Shown here one piece after another: positions 49,116-58,473 of a stretch of DNA of 64,000 nt (position 1 is its first letter; each line of letters begins with the position of its first letter). The stretch covers positions 457,001 to 521,000 of the forward strand of contig NZ_JACFXW010000002.1 of NCBI RefSeq assembly GCF_014158035.1, in the 5' to 3' direction. This DNA is from Rhizobium sp. G21. GTDB taxonomy: Bacteria; Pseudomonadota; Alphaproteobacteria; Rhizobiales; Rhizobiaceae. The translations under genes and the position numbers were made by a program. The notes beneath the pieces were generated by a model. That model was given only the letters and a program-made list of their open reading frames with translations, was not told the origin of the DNA and did not search any database.

Positions 49116-50161
49116 TTCACGTTGACCTTCAGTTCCTGCCAGATCTGGAGATATTTCTCGCGATCGGCGTCGGAGACCGGCGCCTGGAACTGGATGCGGG
49201 CCGCCACAGCCGGATCACCCATCACCGTGCGGTTGAAGGCGTCTGCCGGCAGGCCTGCCACTGCCTTGGTGTTGGCGGACACCGGCGCGCCGACTTTGTT
49301 GTCCCACTCCACATAGAAGGCGGGGTCGATCATGTAGTTGATGAAGGCTTCAGCGCCTTCGACATTCTTCGAGCCTTTCGGGATCGAGAAGGCGTCGAGC
49401 CAGCCGACCGCGCCTTCTTCCGGCACGACGAAGGTCACCGGCAGCTTGAAGTTCTTCTTGGCGCGACCGGCCGAGCCGCTCCAATAGGTGCCGACATCGA
49501 TCTGGTTGGCGGCAACCATCTGGTTCCAGTCGTTTTCGGCGCTCCAGAAGGTGCGGATCTGCGGCATCAGCGAGGCGAGCTTGGCCTTGGCGGCGTCGAG
49601 ATCCTTGATGTCGTTGATGTTCTGGCCGCTGGCGATCGCGCCGAACTGAATGGCTTCGAGCGCATCGTCGCGCAGCACCACGCGGCCCTTATGCGCGGGA
49701 TCCCACATTACCTGGATGGAGGTCGGCGTCTTGTCGAAGGCCTTGTCGTTGACGGCGATCGAGGTCAGGCCCCATACCCAGGGAACGCCATAGACCTTTG
49801 CGTCATGATTGAGCATCGGCGACTTGGCTTTTTCCTCGCCGAGATCGGCGTAATTGCCGATCTTGGAGACGTCGATGGGCTGGATGAGACCTTCGGCGAA
49901 GGCCTGGTCGTTGAAGGCCGCGTTGATCATCACCACGTCGTAAAGACCGGGATTGGTGCGCAGCTTGGTGAGCATTTCCTGCTCGGAATTGAAGAAGTCG
50001 TTGATGACCTTGTGGCCGGTGGCCTTCTCGAAGGCTTCGATGGCCCACGGCTCGTCGGCGCCGTAACCTTTCCAGTTCAGGACATGGACGTCACCGGCCA
50101 GCGCGGTCTGCGATAGCACGGCGAGCATGGCGGCGCCCGCCAGTTTGGCGAATAGTTTCAT
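49112..50161 (-). CDS. PotD/PotF-like periplasmic substrate-binding protein
   Basis: 349 aa, intact. A Sec signal peptide covers residues 1-22 (ending SQTALAGDV), then the PotD-type start VHVLNWKGYGADEPWAIEAFEKATGH. This family takes polyamines but also many other small polar solutes in Rhizobiales. Its operon partners, an ADP-ribosylglycohydrolase and a PfkB kinase, suggest a ribosylated or glycosylated substrate rather than a simple polyamine. Confidence 0.87.
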   Translation of the reverse strand: MKLFAKLAGAAMLAVLSQTALAGDVHVLNWKGYGADEPWAIEAFEKATGHKVINDFFNSEQEMLTKLRTNPGLYDVVMINAAFNDQAFAEGLIQPIDVSKIGNYADLGEEKAKSPMLNHDAKVYGVPWVWGLTSIAVNDKAFDKTPTSIQVMWDPAHKGRVVLRDDALEAIQFGAIASGQNINDIKDLDAAKAKLASLMPQIRTFWSAENDWNQMVAANQIDVGTYWSGSAGRAKKNFKLPVTFVVPEEGAVGWLDAFSIPKGSKNVEGAEAFINYMIDPAFYVEWDNKVGAPVSANTKAVAGLPADAFNRTVMGDPAVAARIQFQAPVSDADREKYLQIWQELKVNVK

Positions 50162-50203
50162 GGCATTCTCCTCTCAGTCGCAACGCGCGTCGTTCCCGGT
50201 TTT

Positions 50204-51153
50204 TCATCGATCCAGCTTCCCCGCGCGGCTCAGGAATAGATCAACGTCCTCGCGGCGGGGCGCTGTGGCCCCGCCGTGTTTGAGTGTGGAAAGGGCGGCG
50301 GCGGCATTGGCGTATTCCACCGCCCTTTCCGGAGCATCGCCGCGGGAGAGTGCGGCGACGAATGCGCCGAGGTGGCAATCGCCGGCGCCGGTCGTGTCGA
50401 CGGCGGTTACCTCGAAAGCAGGAATTGTCTGGGGTTCGGCGCCGCGCAGCGCGAGGATCGCGCCGGATGCGCCGAGGCGCAGCACCACGCCCCTGGCGCG
50501 GGGACAGAGCCTGTCCAAGAGTGTGCGCGCAAGATCGCCTGGCTCAAGATCGTCGCCGATCATCGCCGATGCTTCGTCGCGATTGCAGCTCAGCCAATCG
50601 GCGCGCGACAGCGCCACATCCAGCCGCTCACGCGGAATATCCGCGACGATGCCGGTGGGATCGAAGACGAAATTCAGCGCCGGATCGACCTCGGACAGAA
50701 ACCGTGTCTGCTCCCCGCCGGATTGCGGGTAGAGAAGCGTATATCCCGAAGTGAACAGACAATCTGTCGGCCGCAGTTCAAGCGCAAGCAGGTCGTCGGC
50801 GGACAGGCGGCTCTCGGCGCCGGGATAGGAGACGAAGGTGCGCTCGGCGTCATCCGTCACCATCACGATGCAGACGCCTGTGTCTTCCCCTGATAGAGCG
50901 GCGCCAGCACGTCGATGTCTTCGTCGCGAAAGGCTTTGTGCACAATGGCTCCAGCCGGGCCATCGCCGACCCGGCCGGCGAAGGCGGTGGCGAGACCGCT
51001 CCGCTTGGCCGCCGCCATCATGTTGAAGCCGCCGCCGGGCATGGAGAAGTAAGACGAGGCGATCAGGTCTTCGCCCGGCCGAGGCAGTCGATCCAAGCGA
51101 TAGATGAAATCGATGACGGCGCTGCCGAAATGAACAAGCCGGGGCTCAGCCAT
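50204..51153 (-). CDS. PfkB-family carbohydrate kinase, YegV-like (one frame break)
   Basis: Ribokinase-type kinase of about 316 aa. The N-terminal motif GGGFNMMAAAKRSG and the C-terminal catalytic signature DTTGAGDCHLGAF are both present. The frame breaks in the C4 run 50887-50890; restoring one base gives LYQGEDTGVCIVMVTDDAER. Start ATG 51153 overlaps the ADP-ribosylglycohydrolase stop (ATGGCTGA). The pairing with an ADP-ribosylglycohydrolase and a HutC-type GntR gene is the same as E. coli yegU-yegV-yegW. It probably phosphorylates the pentose or other sugar freed by the hydrolase. Confidence 0.86.
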
Positions 51154-52165
51154 CGCCGCCTCCGGCCATCCGCAGGGTCACCAGCGCCTCGACCAGTGTT
51201 TCGACCTCGTTGATGTCAATGCCGCGCAGTTTCGCGATCTTGTCCGCCGGCAGATCGGTCATGCCCGAGCAGGCGCCGGCCATGGAGCAGGCGATCGCGC
51301 CGATTGTATCGGTGTCGCCGCCGAGATTGGCTGCGATCACGGCCGCCTTCCAGCAATCGCCATCGGCGAGTGCGAGCGCTGCGAAAGCGGCAGGCACGGA
51401 TTCCTGCGAGGCGACGCTCGAGCCGAGTATTGCAAAAAGCCGCGTCACGTCTTCTCTCGATTGCGCTTTCCCTGCGAGATCCAGCGCCAGTTCGATGCGG
51501 GCCGCGAGCTGGCCGCCGGCGATCCAGACGCCCTGATCGGCACCGGCTCTCGCGGCGTCCGCCGCCTTCGCCACTGCGTCGCGCCAACCCCTGCCGTCGA
51601 GGCCTGAGCTGATCACCATGGCGACGGCGGAGGCTGCTGAAATGGCGATCGAGGTGTTGTGCGTGGCCCGGCAGGTTTCAGCCACCCGTGCGATCAGGCC
51701 GGAGGAGGGCGACGACAAGATCCCGACGGGTGCGATGCGCATGGCCGCGCCGTTGGTGTCGCCGTAACGGCCGGCCTGTTCGGGCGTCATGCCATTGCGG
51801 ATCGCCTCGATGGCGCGCTTGGTCGAGGGTCCCAGAAGATCATAGCCGCCGCGCCGGCGGATATCGTCTTCCCAGGCGACCAGCGCCTCGATCCAGGCGT
51901 GATGATCGAAACCGGCGGGCGAGGCCAGCAGCACTTTGGCCAGCAGCAAAGTCTGTTCGGTGTCGTCGGTGATGGCGCCGGCTTCGAGACCTTTGGAGAC
52001 GGGATGATCGGCGTCAGGCGCGACGAAATCCTCGACATGGCCGTAGCGCGCTGCAATCTGTTCCGCTGACAGCAGTTGCGTCGGCATGCCCATCGCATCG
52101 CCGAGCGCGCCGCCGATCAGCGCCGCGCGGGCGCGATCCATCATCTCTGTCTTCGAAAGCGGCAT
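51146..52165 (-). CDS. ADP-ribosylglycohydrolase (DraG/YegU family) protein
   Basis: 339 aa, intact. Starts with the family signature ALIGGALGDAMGMPTQ; metal-site motifs are ITDDTEQTLL near residue 65 and NLGGDTDTIGAIACS near 285, giving the Asp/Thr ligands for two Mg ions. DraG-type enzymes split N- or O-linked ADP-ribose. In a gene set with an importer and a sugar kinase, a small imported riboside-like substrate is more plausible than a modified protein. Three bases downstream of the GntR gene. Confidence 0.88.
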   Translation of the reverse strand: MPLSKTEMMDRARAALIGGALGDAMGMPTQLLSAEQIAARYGHVEDFVAPDADHPVSKGLEAGAITDDTEQTLLLAKVLLASPAGFDHHAWIEALVAWEDDIRRRGGYDLLGPSTKRAIEAIRNGMTPEQAGRYGDTNGAAMRIAPVGILSSPSSGLIARVAETCRATHNTSIAISAASAVAMVISSGLDGRGWRDAVAKAADAARAGADQGVWIAGGQLAARIELALDLAGKAQSREDVTRLFAILGSSVASQESVPAAFAALALADGDCWKAAVIAANLGGDTDTIGAIACSMAGACSGMTDLPADKIAKLRGIDINEVETLVEALVTLRMAGGGDG

Positions 52166-52168
52166 GCG

Positions 52169-52885
52169 TCAGAACTCCAGATGCAAGGCGAAATAGGCGG
52201 GATGCAGCAGACTGACGACATATTCGATCGGCCTGCCGTCTTCGTCGCGGCTGAGCCGGCGCGTTCTCAGAAAGGCCGAGCCGGGCGAATTCTTCAGCAA
52301 CTTGCCATCCTCTGCCGAGAGCATTTCGATATCAGCCCATTCCTCGCCTTTGGCGGGAACCAGTCCGGCCTCACGCATGGTTTCCCGGAGCGAGCCGGCG
52401 GTCAGACCGCGGATCGGCAGCGATTCCAGTTCTGGCAGAAGCGGCAGCCGACTGCGCTCCAGTGAAATCGGCGTCTCGCCCACGGTCAGGCATCGCAGAC
52501 GGTCGATAGCGATGAACAGATCGCGCTCTGCGCCGATCTCGGCCGCCAGCGCCTTGTCTTCGAGCACCTCGATGCGCAGCACGCGAGTGGTGGTTTCCGC
52601 GCCGACATCGGCGAGCGCGCGCGACCAGCCGGCGGCGTCGTTGATCGTCTTGCCTTCGAAAGTGACGAAGGAGCCGATACCGACCTTGGTGGTGATCAGG
52701 CCACGGTTGTTCAATTCCTCCAGGCCCTTGCGCAGCGTGTTGCGGCTCACGGAAAAGCGCTGCACCAGCTGGTTTTCGCTCTGCAAACGTTCGCCAAAGC
52801 CCAGTTTTCCAGACAGGATCTCCTGTTCCAGCACATTGGCGATCTGCGTCGGTTTGGCCGCGCCCGGTGATAAAGCTCTCTTCAT
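52169..52885 (-). CDS. GntR/HutC-family transcriptional regulator (UTRA domain), YegW-like
   Basis: 238 aa. N-terminal GntR winged helix (ERLQSENQLVQRFSVSRNTL) and C-terminal UTRA effector domain. First gene of the seven-gene minus operon, so it is autoregulated; a palindromic operator lies about 25 bases upstream of the start. The effector is probably the imported compound or its phosphorylated product. Confidence 0.88.
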   Translation of the reverse strand: MKRALSPGAAKPTQIANVLEQEILSGKLGFGERLQSENQLVQRFSVSRNTLRKGLEELNNRGLITTKVGIGSFVTFEGKTINDAAGWSRALADVGAETTTRVLRIEVLEDKALAAEIGAERDLFIAIDRLRCLTVGETPISLERSRLPLLPELESLPIRGLTAGSLRETMREAGLVPAKGEEWADIEMLSAEDGKLLKNSPGSAFLRTRRLSRDEDGRPIEYVVSLLHPAYFALHLEF

Positions 52886-52900
52886 CAGAATCTGCTGTCT

Positions 52901-52929
52901 ACCTGTTCTGTGAACCTGTTCACACCTGT
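52901..52929 (-). promoter_or_regulatory. GntR operator/promoter region of the ADP-ribosylglycohydrolase operon
   Basis: GTGAACCTGTTCAC (52910-52923) is a perfect inverted repeat with a 2-base centre. It is embedded in three direct copies of ACCTGT (52901, 52914, 52924), just upstream of the GntR start codon. Confidence 0.6.
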
Positions 52930-53087
52930 ATAAAATGAGGTCGCGAGATGTTTGTCAATCGCGATTACGCTCGACGCGCAAAAAGCGTTCGAGAAATGAC
53001 GACTGGATTGGGGAGGGGAGAGTCTACGGACAGCCGCCATCCGGATCGCCGTTTCGGCATTCCGGTTTCAGCGAGCGGTGAGTGCGC

Positions 53088-53837
53088 TTAAAGCGACGCA
53101 ATCCGGGATGGCGAGAAATCTTCCAGCAGGCCGGCATAGGGTTTGTGGACGGGCGTGGCGTAAGCGCCGCGCTTGGCCGTCTTGAGGCCCAGGGCGACCA
53201 GAGCTTCCGCCTGCTTCACGGCGGCGGCGACGCCATCGATGATGGGGACGCCGAATTCATGTCTGAGTTGCTCGACGAGATCCGCCATGCCGGCGCAGCC
53301 GAGCACGATGGCCTCGGCCTTGTCGTCGCGGAGCGCGGTGGCAATTTCATTGCGCAACCGGTCGCGGGCGTTGGATTGCGGATCTTCCAGAGACAGGACC
53401 GGGATATCGGCGGCGCGAACCTTGCAGCGGCCGGCCATGCCGTAGCGATGAACGAGCCCCTCCAGCGGCAGCCGCGACCGCTCCATGGTGGTGACGATGG
53501 TGAAACGCTGGGCGATGAAGGCGGTTGACGCGAGCGCCGCCTCGCAGATGCCGATGACGGGGATGCTGGCAAGCGCCCGGGCGGCGTCCAGGCCCGTATC
53601 ATCGAAACAGGCGATGATGGCGGCGTCGGCCCCGGCTTTCTCGCCTTTGGCGAGTTCCAGAAGCAGGCCGGGCACGGCGAAGGCTTCGTCGTAATAACCT
53701 TCGATGGAGACTGGTCCCATCGACGAGGTGACGGCGACGATCTCGGTGTCTTTATTCTTCACCCGGCTTGCCGCGTCCGCCGCTGTGGCGGTCATCGTCT
53801 TCGTCGTGTTGGGATTGATCAGAAGTATTCGGGTCAC
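53088..53837 (-). CDS. Asp/Glu/hydantoin racemase family protein
   Basis: 249 aa, intact. Cofactor-independent racemase fold with INPNTTKTMT at the N-terminus and the two catalytic cysteines in AIIACFDDTG and VLGCAGMAD. It would invert a chiral centre in a hydantoin, allantoin-like or acidic amino acid substrate. The start overlaps the last permease gene by four bases (ATGA), so the enzyme is tied to that importer. No hydantoinase or carbamoylase gene is present nearby, which leaves the substrate open. Confidence 0.85.
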   Translation of the reverse strand: MTRILLINPNTTKTMTATAADAASRVKNKDTEIVAVTSSMGPVSIEGYYDEAFAVPGLLLELAKGEKAGADAAIIACFDDTGLDAARALASIPVIGICEAALASTAFIAQRFTIVTTMERSRLPLEGLVHRYGMAGRCKVRAADIPVLSLEDPQSNARDRLRNEIATALRDDKAEAIVLGCAGMADLVEQLRHEFGVPIIDGVAAAVKQAEALVALGLKTAKRGAYATPVHKPYAGLLEDFSPSRIASL

Positions 53838-54652
53838 GCGCGCATCCGTCTGCGATTGATCAGCATGATCGATCCGATCGTTACGGAGATCACCAGGAAG
53901 GAGAAGAAGGTCGTCACGGCGCCGAGCGCATAGAGCACGGGCGTCGTGACATTGGTGGTCATGCCGTAGATTTCGAGCGGCAGCGTGTTGTAGGTGCCCG
54001 AGGTCATCAGCGTGCGGGCGAATTCGTCATAGGACAGCGAGAAGCCGAACAGGCCGACGCCGACAAGGCTCGGGGCGATCATCGGCAGCACGACATGATA
54101 GAAAGTCTGCCAGGAACTGGCGCCGAGATCGCGCGCGGCTTCTTCATAAGCCGGCGAGAAGCGATTGAACACCGCGAACATGATCAGCACGCCGAAGGGC
54201 AGCGTCCAGGTGAGATGCGCTCCGAAGCCCGAGGAATACCAGGCAGGTTGCAGGCCGAGCTGTGAGAACAGCACACCGATGCCGAGCGAGATGATGATCG
54301 AGGGCACGACGAGGCTCGCGACCGAGAGATAGAAAAGTGGCGTAGCACCAATGAACTTGCGGCGGAAGGCGAGGCCGGCCAGCAGCGACACCAGCACCGT
54401 GACGACCATCACCATCAGGCCGAGGAACAGCGACCGCCGGAACGAGCCGCCGAAATCGCCGACCGCCTGTTTCTCGAACAGATTGACGAACCAGTGCACC
54501 GACACGCCGTTGAGCGGGAATGTCAGGCCGCCATTCGGTCCCTGAAAAGCGAGGATGAGGATGGCGGACATCGGCCCATAGAGAAACAGCACGAAGAGCG
54601 CGAAGAAGATCGCGAGGATATAGAATTCGCGGGAGCGTTTTTCTCGATGCAT
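53834..54652 (-). CDS. PotC-like ABC transporter permease (second importer)
   Basis: 272 aa, six membrane segments, EAA loop EEAARDLGASSWQTFYHVVLP. Frame intact. Three bases after the partner permease and coupled to the racemase. Confidence 0.88.
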   Translation of the reverse strand: MHREKRSREFYILAIFFALFVLFLYGPMSAILILAFQGPNGGLTFPLNGVSVHWFVNLFEKQAVGDFGGSFRRSLFLGLMVMVVTVLVSLLAGLAFRRKFIGATPLFYLSVASLVVPSIIISLGIGVLFSQLGLQPAWYSSGFGAHLTWTLPFGVLIMFAVFNRFSPAYEEAARDLGASSWQTFYHVVLPMIAPSLVGVGLFGFSLSYDEFARTLMTSGTYNTLPLEIYGMTTNVTTPVLYALGAVTTFFSFLVISVTIGSIMLINRRRMRA

Positions 54653-54655
54653 GGC

Positions 54656-55561
54656 TCAAAGCTCCTTGCGGATATCGACGACGCGGAGAATGGCGGCCAC
54701 CATCAGCAGCACCAGGATCAGCAGGACCACGGCGTTGGCGGCGGCGGCGGGATATTGCAGAAGCGACATCTGGTTCTTCATCATCAGCGCCACCGAGGCG
54801 CTCTGTCCGCCCGACATCACCTGCACGGTCGAAAAGTCGGCCATCACCAGCGTGACGACGAAAATCGTGCCGATCGCCATGCCCGGCTTGGCGAGCGGCA
54901 AGATGACATTGGTGAGGATCTGCCAGCTAGAAGCGCCGGTGTCGCGGGCGGCCTCCACCAGCGATTTGTCGATGCGGGTCAGCGTGTTGAAGATCGGCGT
55001 GACCATGAACAGCGTGTAGAGATGCACCATGGCCAGCACCACGGCGAAATCGGAATAGAGCAGCCATTCGATGGGCTGCGGCACGATGCCCGCGCCGACC
55101 AGCGCCTGGTTGATCAACCCGTTGCGGCCCAGCACGGGGATCCATGAGATCATGCGGATGATGTTCGAGGTCAGGAACGGCACCGTGCACACCAGAAACA
55201 GAACCGTCTGCATGGCGCTCGACCGGATGTGGAAAGCCAGGAAATAGGCGACCCAGAAGCCGATGAACAGCGTGATGACCCAGACGAACGCCGCGAATTT
55301 CAGCGTGTTGAGATAGGTCTTCCACGTCACCCAGGAGCCGAGCGTTTCAGCATAGTTGAAGGTGACGAAATCGGGATACATCTGGGCGAAGTCGTAATCC
55401 CAGAAGCTGACCACCGCGATCAGCAGGATGGGCGCGAGCAGGAACGCGGCCAGGATCAAGGTCAGGGGAGCCGCCTGAAGATAGGGCGGCAGCCATGCGG
55501 GCAGGCGGAACGCGCGCTCGGAAGGCTTGTCGCTCACGCCGATCAATCTGACTGTGGTCAT
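54656..55561 (-). CDS. PotB-like ABC transporter permease (second importer)
   Basis: 301 aa, six membrane segments, EAA loop LVEAARDTGASSWQILTNVILP. Frame intact. Upstream, a 239-base gap filled by a RIME-like repeat separates it from the binding-protein gene of the same system, which could affect co-transcription. Confidence 0.88.
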   Translation of the reverse strand: MTTVRLIGVSDKPSERAFRLPAWLPPYLQAAPLTLILAAFLLAPILLIAVVSFWDYDFAQMYPDFVTFNYAETLGSWVTWKTYLNTLKFAAFVWVITLFIGFWVAYFLAFHIRSSAMQTVLFLVCTVPFLTSNIIRMISWIPVLGRNGLINQALVGAGIVPQPIEWLLYSDFAVVLAMVHLYTLFMVTPIFNTLTRIDKSLVEAARDTGASSWQILTNVILPLAKPGMAIGTIFVVTLVMADFSTVQVMSGGQSASVALMMKNQMSLLQYPAAAANAVVLLILVLLMVAAILRVVDIRKEL

Positions 55562-55582
55562 TCACCGTCTCCTTCGGGAAGT

Positions 55583-55791
55583 CCCCTCTGGCCTGCCGGC
55601 CATCTCCCCACAAAGGGGAGACAGCAGGCGGCGACGCATTGCCCTCCCTCGGAGGGTGATTTCCGCAGCTGGCTCTGCGAAGATCATGACTTAGCTTACG
55701 ATCCCTCCAGCTTTAGCTGCTACTTGAGAGCCAAGCGGCGCTGTAGGTTTCCCTCCCCTTGTGGGGAGGGTGGCCGGCAGGCCGGGAGGGG
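55583..55791. repeat. RIME-like rhizobial intergenic repeat
   Basis: Two inverted copies bound the element: GGCCTGCCGGCCATCTCCCC with ACAAAGGGGAG (55583-55620), and CTCCCCTTGTGGGGAGGGTG with GCCGGCAGGCCGGGAGG (about 55753-55790). This is the style of the rhizobial intergenic mosaic element (RIME) common between genes in Rhizobiales. It contains no open frame of interest. Naming is by recall of the consensus, not by a search. Confidence 0.6.
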
Positions 55792-55800
55792 AAGCTTGGT

Positions 55801-57096
55801 TTAAGCCGCGATGAACTCGTTCCAGCGGCGAACCATGTAGCGGTCCTCGTCCATGACCGAGTTCCAGCAGGCGACCTTGCCCATGCGCTCTTCGAAGGAG
55901 CCGCCGTCGCGTACTGCGCCGGCCTTTTCCATGACTTTGCCTTCCGGCGACATGATCTCGCCCTTGGCCGGCTTGCCTTCGATCCAGTAGCCCCACTCGT
56001 CTTCGGACATGAAGCCCTTGGCGGTGTCCATGCAGGCCGAATAATAGCCCTGGCGGTTGAGATAGCCGCCAACCCAGCCGGACGTGTACCAGTTGATATA
56101 TTCATAGGCCGCATCGAGCTGCGCGCCTTCGAGATGCGCGGCGAGGCCGAGACCGCCGCCCCAGGAGCGGTAACCTTCCTTGAGCGGCTGGTATTTGCAG
56201 GCGATGCCCTTGGAGCGGACGGCGGCGACGGCCGGCGACCACATGGACTGGATGACGACTTCGCCCGAGGCCATCAGGTTGACCGATTCGTCGAAGCTCT
56301 TCCAGAAGGCGCGGAACTGGCCGGCCTGCTTGGCCTTGATCAGGAAGTCGATGGTGGTGTCGATCTCCGCCTTGGTCATGTTGCCCTTGTCGGCATATTT
56401 GATCACGCCCATCGCTTCGCAGATCATGGCGGCGTCCATGATGCCGATCGACGGAATGTTGAGGATCGAGGTCTTGCCCTTGAAGGCGGGGTCCATGATG
56501 TCGGCCCAGGTGGTGATCTCGCGGCCGACCAAGTCAGGGCGGATGCCCAGCGTGTCGGCGTTGTAAATCGTCGGCATCATGGTGAAGAATTCGGTTTCGC
56601 CCTTGGCGAAGGTCTTGGCGTCCTTGGCTTCGACATAGCCGACGGTGTGCGGCGCGGTGCCCTGGGCGATCACGCTGTCGGGCAGAAGCTTGCCGGTTTT
56701 GAACAGCGGCACGACCTTGTCGTAATATTTCAGCTTCTTGGTTTCCATCGGCTGGATCACGCCGGTCGGATAGACCTTCTTGAGGATCCAGTATTCGATG
56801 TCGGCGATGTCGTAGGAATTCGGCTGCGTCACGGCGCGCTGGGCGGCGGCGTCGGAATCGGTCGCCGTCATCTCGAGCGTGATCCCGAGGTCCTTCTTGC
56901 ACTGCTCGGCGATGGCGTTGATGTTGGAGACGCCGGTGCCGAACTGGCGGAGTGTGATCGGGTTCTGCGCCCAGATCATCGGAAAGCCGGTGATGACGCC
57001 CGCGCCGGCGGCCGCGCCGACGGCGGCGGCGCCGGTCTTGAGCAGGGATCGTCTGGTGACGCCGGTCTTGGCGGGAGTGGTCGATTCAGTGGTCAT
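55801..57096 (-). CDS. Tat-exported PotD-like substrate-binding protein (second importer)
   Basis: 431 aa. Twin-arginine signal TRRSLLKTGAAAVGAAAG from residue 14, then mature SBP_bac_1/PotD-type protein. The open frame continues upstream into the ATPase gene, which would suggest an 815-aa fusion; this is produced only by a missing base at 57157-57160 in the ATPase. The real start is ATG 57096, with AGAGGAG upstream. Confidence 0.86.
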   Translation of the reverse strand: MTTESTTPAKTGVTRRSLLKTGAAAVGAAAGAGVITGFPMIWAQNPITLRQFGTGVSNINAIAEQCKKDLGITLEMTATDSDAAAQRAVTQPNSYDIADIEYWILKKVYPTGVIQPMETKKLKYYDKVVPLFKTGKLLPDSVIAQGTAPHTVGYVEAKDAKTFAKGETEFFTMMPTIYNADTLGIRPDLVGREITTWADIMDPAFKGKTSILNIPSIGIMDAAMICEAMGVIKYADKGNMTKAEIDTTIDFLIKAKQAGQFRAFWKSFDESVNLMASGEVVIQSMWSPAVAAVRSKGIACKYQPLKEGYRSWGGGLGLAAHLEGAQLDAAYEYINWYTSGWVGGYLNRQGYYSACMDTAKGFMSEDEWGYWIEGKPAKGEIMSPEGKVMEKAGAVRDGGSFEERMGKVACWNSVMDEDRYMVRRWNEFIAA

Positions 57097-57124
57097 GCGC
57101 AGTCTCCTCTGAGGTTTGTTGTCG

Positions 57125-58212
57125 TTATTTTTCCACTTTGCCGAGGACGATGACGTCCCCGGATTCCACATCAGCGGCAGGGCGTCTCCGACGGAAATCG
57201 TCCGGCTGAAAAAAACGTCGTCGCTGAGGATGGCGGTAAAATCCTCCACGCCGGCGCCCGACATCGACAGTTTGACCGTCGAGCCGCGATATTCGATGTT
57301 GGTCACAACGCCGTTGAAGCCATAGCCGGGCAGCGCGGTCTCGCCGATCATCACCCGGTCGGTGCGGATGGCGATGTCGGCGGTCTCGCCGATCTCGGGG
57401 CCGTGACCGGATGCCGCGAATTGGCCGCCGCCGGCGACGTCGAGCGTGAGGCTCTCTTCGGAGAGCGAACTCACGCGGCCAGTGACGACGTTATGGTCAC
57501 CCATGAAGCGGGCTACGAAGGCGGTGGCCGGACGCTCGAACACGGTGCGCGGCGGCGCCGCCTGCTCGATGCGGCCGTCATTCATCACCACGACGATGTC
57601 GGCCAGCGCCATCGCCTCTTCCTGGCTGTGGGTCACATGCACGAAGGTGATGCCGAGCGAGGTCTGCAGCTTCTTGAGTTCGGCGCGCATGCGGATCTTG
57701 AGAAACGGATCGAGCGCAGACAGCGGCTCATCGAGCAGCAGGACTTCGGGATCGGTGATGAGGGCGCGCGCGAGCGCCACGCGCTGTTGCTGGCCGCCGG
57801 ACAATTGCGCCGGCCGCCGGGTCGCATAGGGCTCGAGTTGCATCAACTCGAGCATGTCCATGGCCTTGGCGCGGCGCGCATCCTTGTCGACGCCCTTCAT
57901 CTTCAGGCTGAAAGCGACATTGTCGACGAGATCGAGATGCGGGAAGAGCGCGTAGGATTGGAACATCATCGCCGTGCCGCGCTTGGCGGGCGGCAGTTCG
58001 GTGATCAGCGTGTCGCCCAGCAGGATGTCGCCGCTGGAAATCGTTTCGTGCCCGGCGATCATGCGAAGGGTCGAGGTCTTGCCGCATCCTGATGGCCCGA
58101 GCAGGCAGCAATAGGATCCGGCGGGGATCTTCAGGCTGATCGCATGCACGGCGGTCGTCTGTCCGTAAATTTTCGAGACGGCGGCGATGTCGATGTCTGC
58201 GGCTTTGCTCAT
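57125..58212 (-). CDS. PotA-like ABC transporter ATP-binding protein (second importer; frame break near 3' end)
   Basis: About 362 aa. Walker A GPSGCGKTS, signature LSGGQQQR, Walker B VLLLDEPLSALD, H-loop VTHSQEEAMA, and a C-terminal TOBE domain. Restoring one base in the C4 run 57157-57160 gives WNPGDVIVLGKVEK and a TAA stop at 57125, 28 bases before the binding-protein start. Start ATG 58212 has AGGAG upstream. First gene of this operon, divergent from an FCD-type GntR gene. Confidence 0.87.
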
Positions 58213-58383
58213 GCGGCGCTCCTTTTCGCGTCGCAACAATCCATGCATGCAGCGTGCCAGTTCGAAAACGGCTAGGAGCCGGGCTCAAAAGGGCAGATTG
58301 TGATGGTCTTCGCCGTTGTTTTCATCATTGCGGAAAATACGTTGCGCATTAATTGTGCGATTGTCGGCAATCTATTGGTATTG

Positions 58384-58393
58384 TTGTATGCAA
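58384..58393. promoter_or_regulatory. FCD-type GntR operator candidate
   Basis: TTGTATGCAA, in the context ATTGTTGTATGCAATAT, is close to the TTGTATACAA sites of FadR/FCD-group regulators. It lies 91 bases before the gntR start, in the divergent gap with the ABC operon. Confidence 0.5.
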
Positions 58394-58473
58394 TATCGCA
58401 TGCGCCTGTGGGCGAATGAAGGTTTCCCGAAAGCTCATTCCGAGATACAACGAATCTGCACGGAAGAAGCGAC

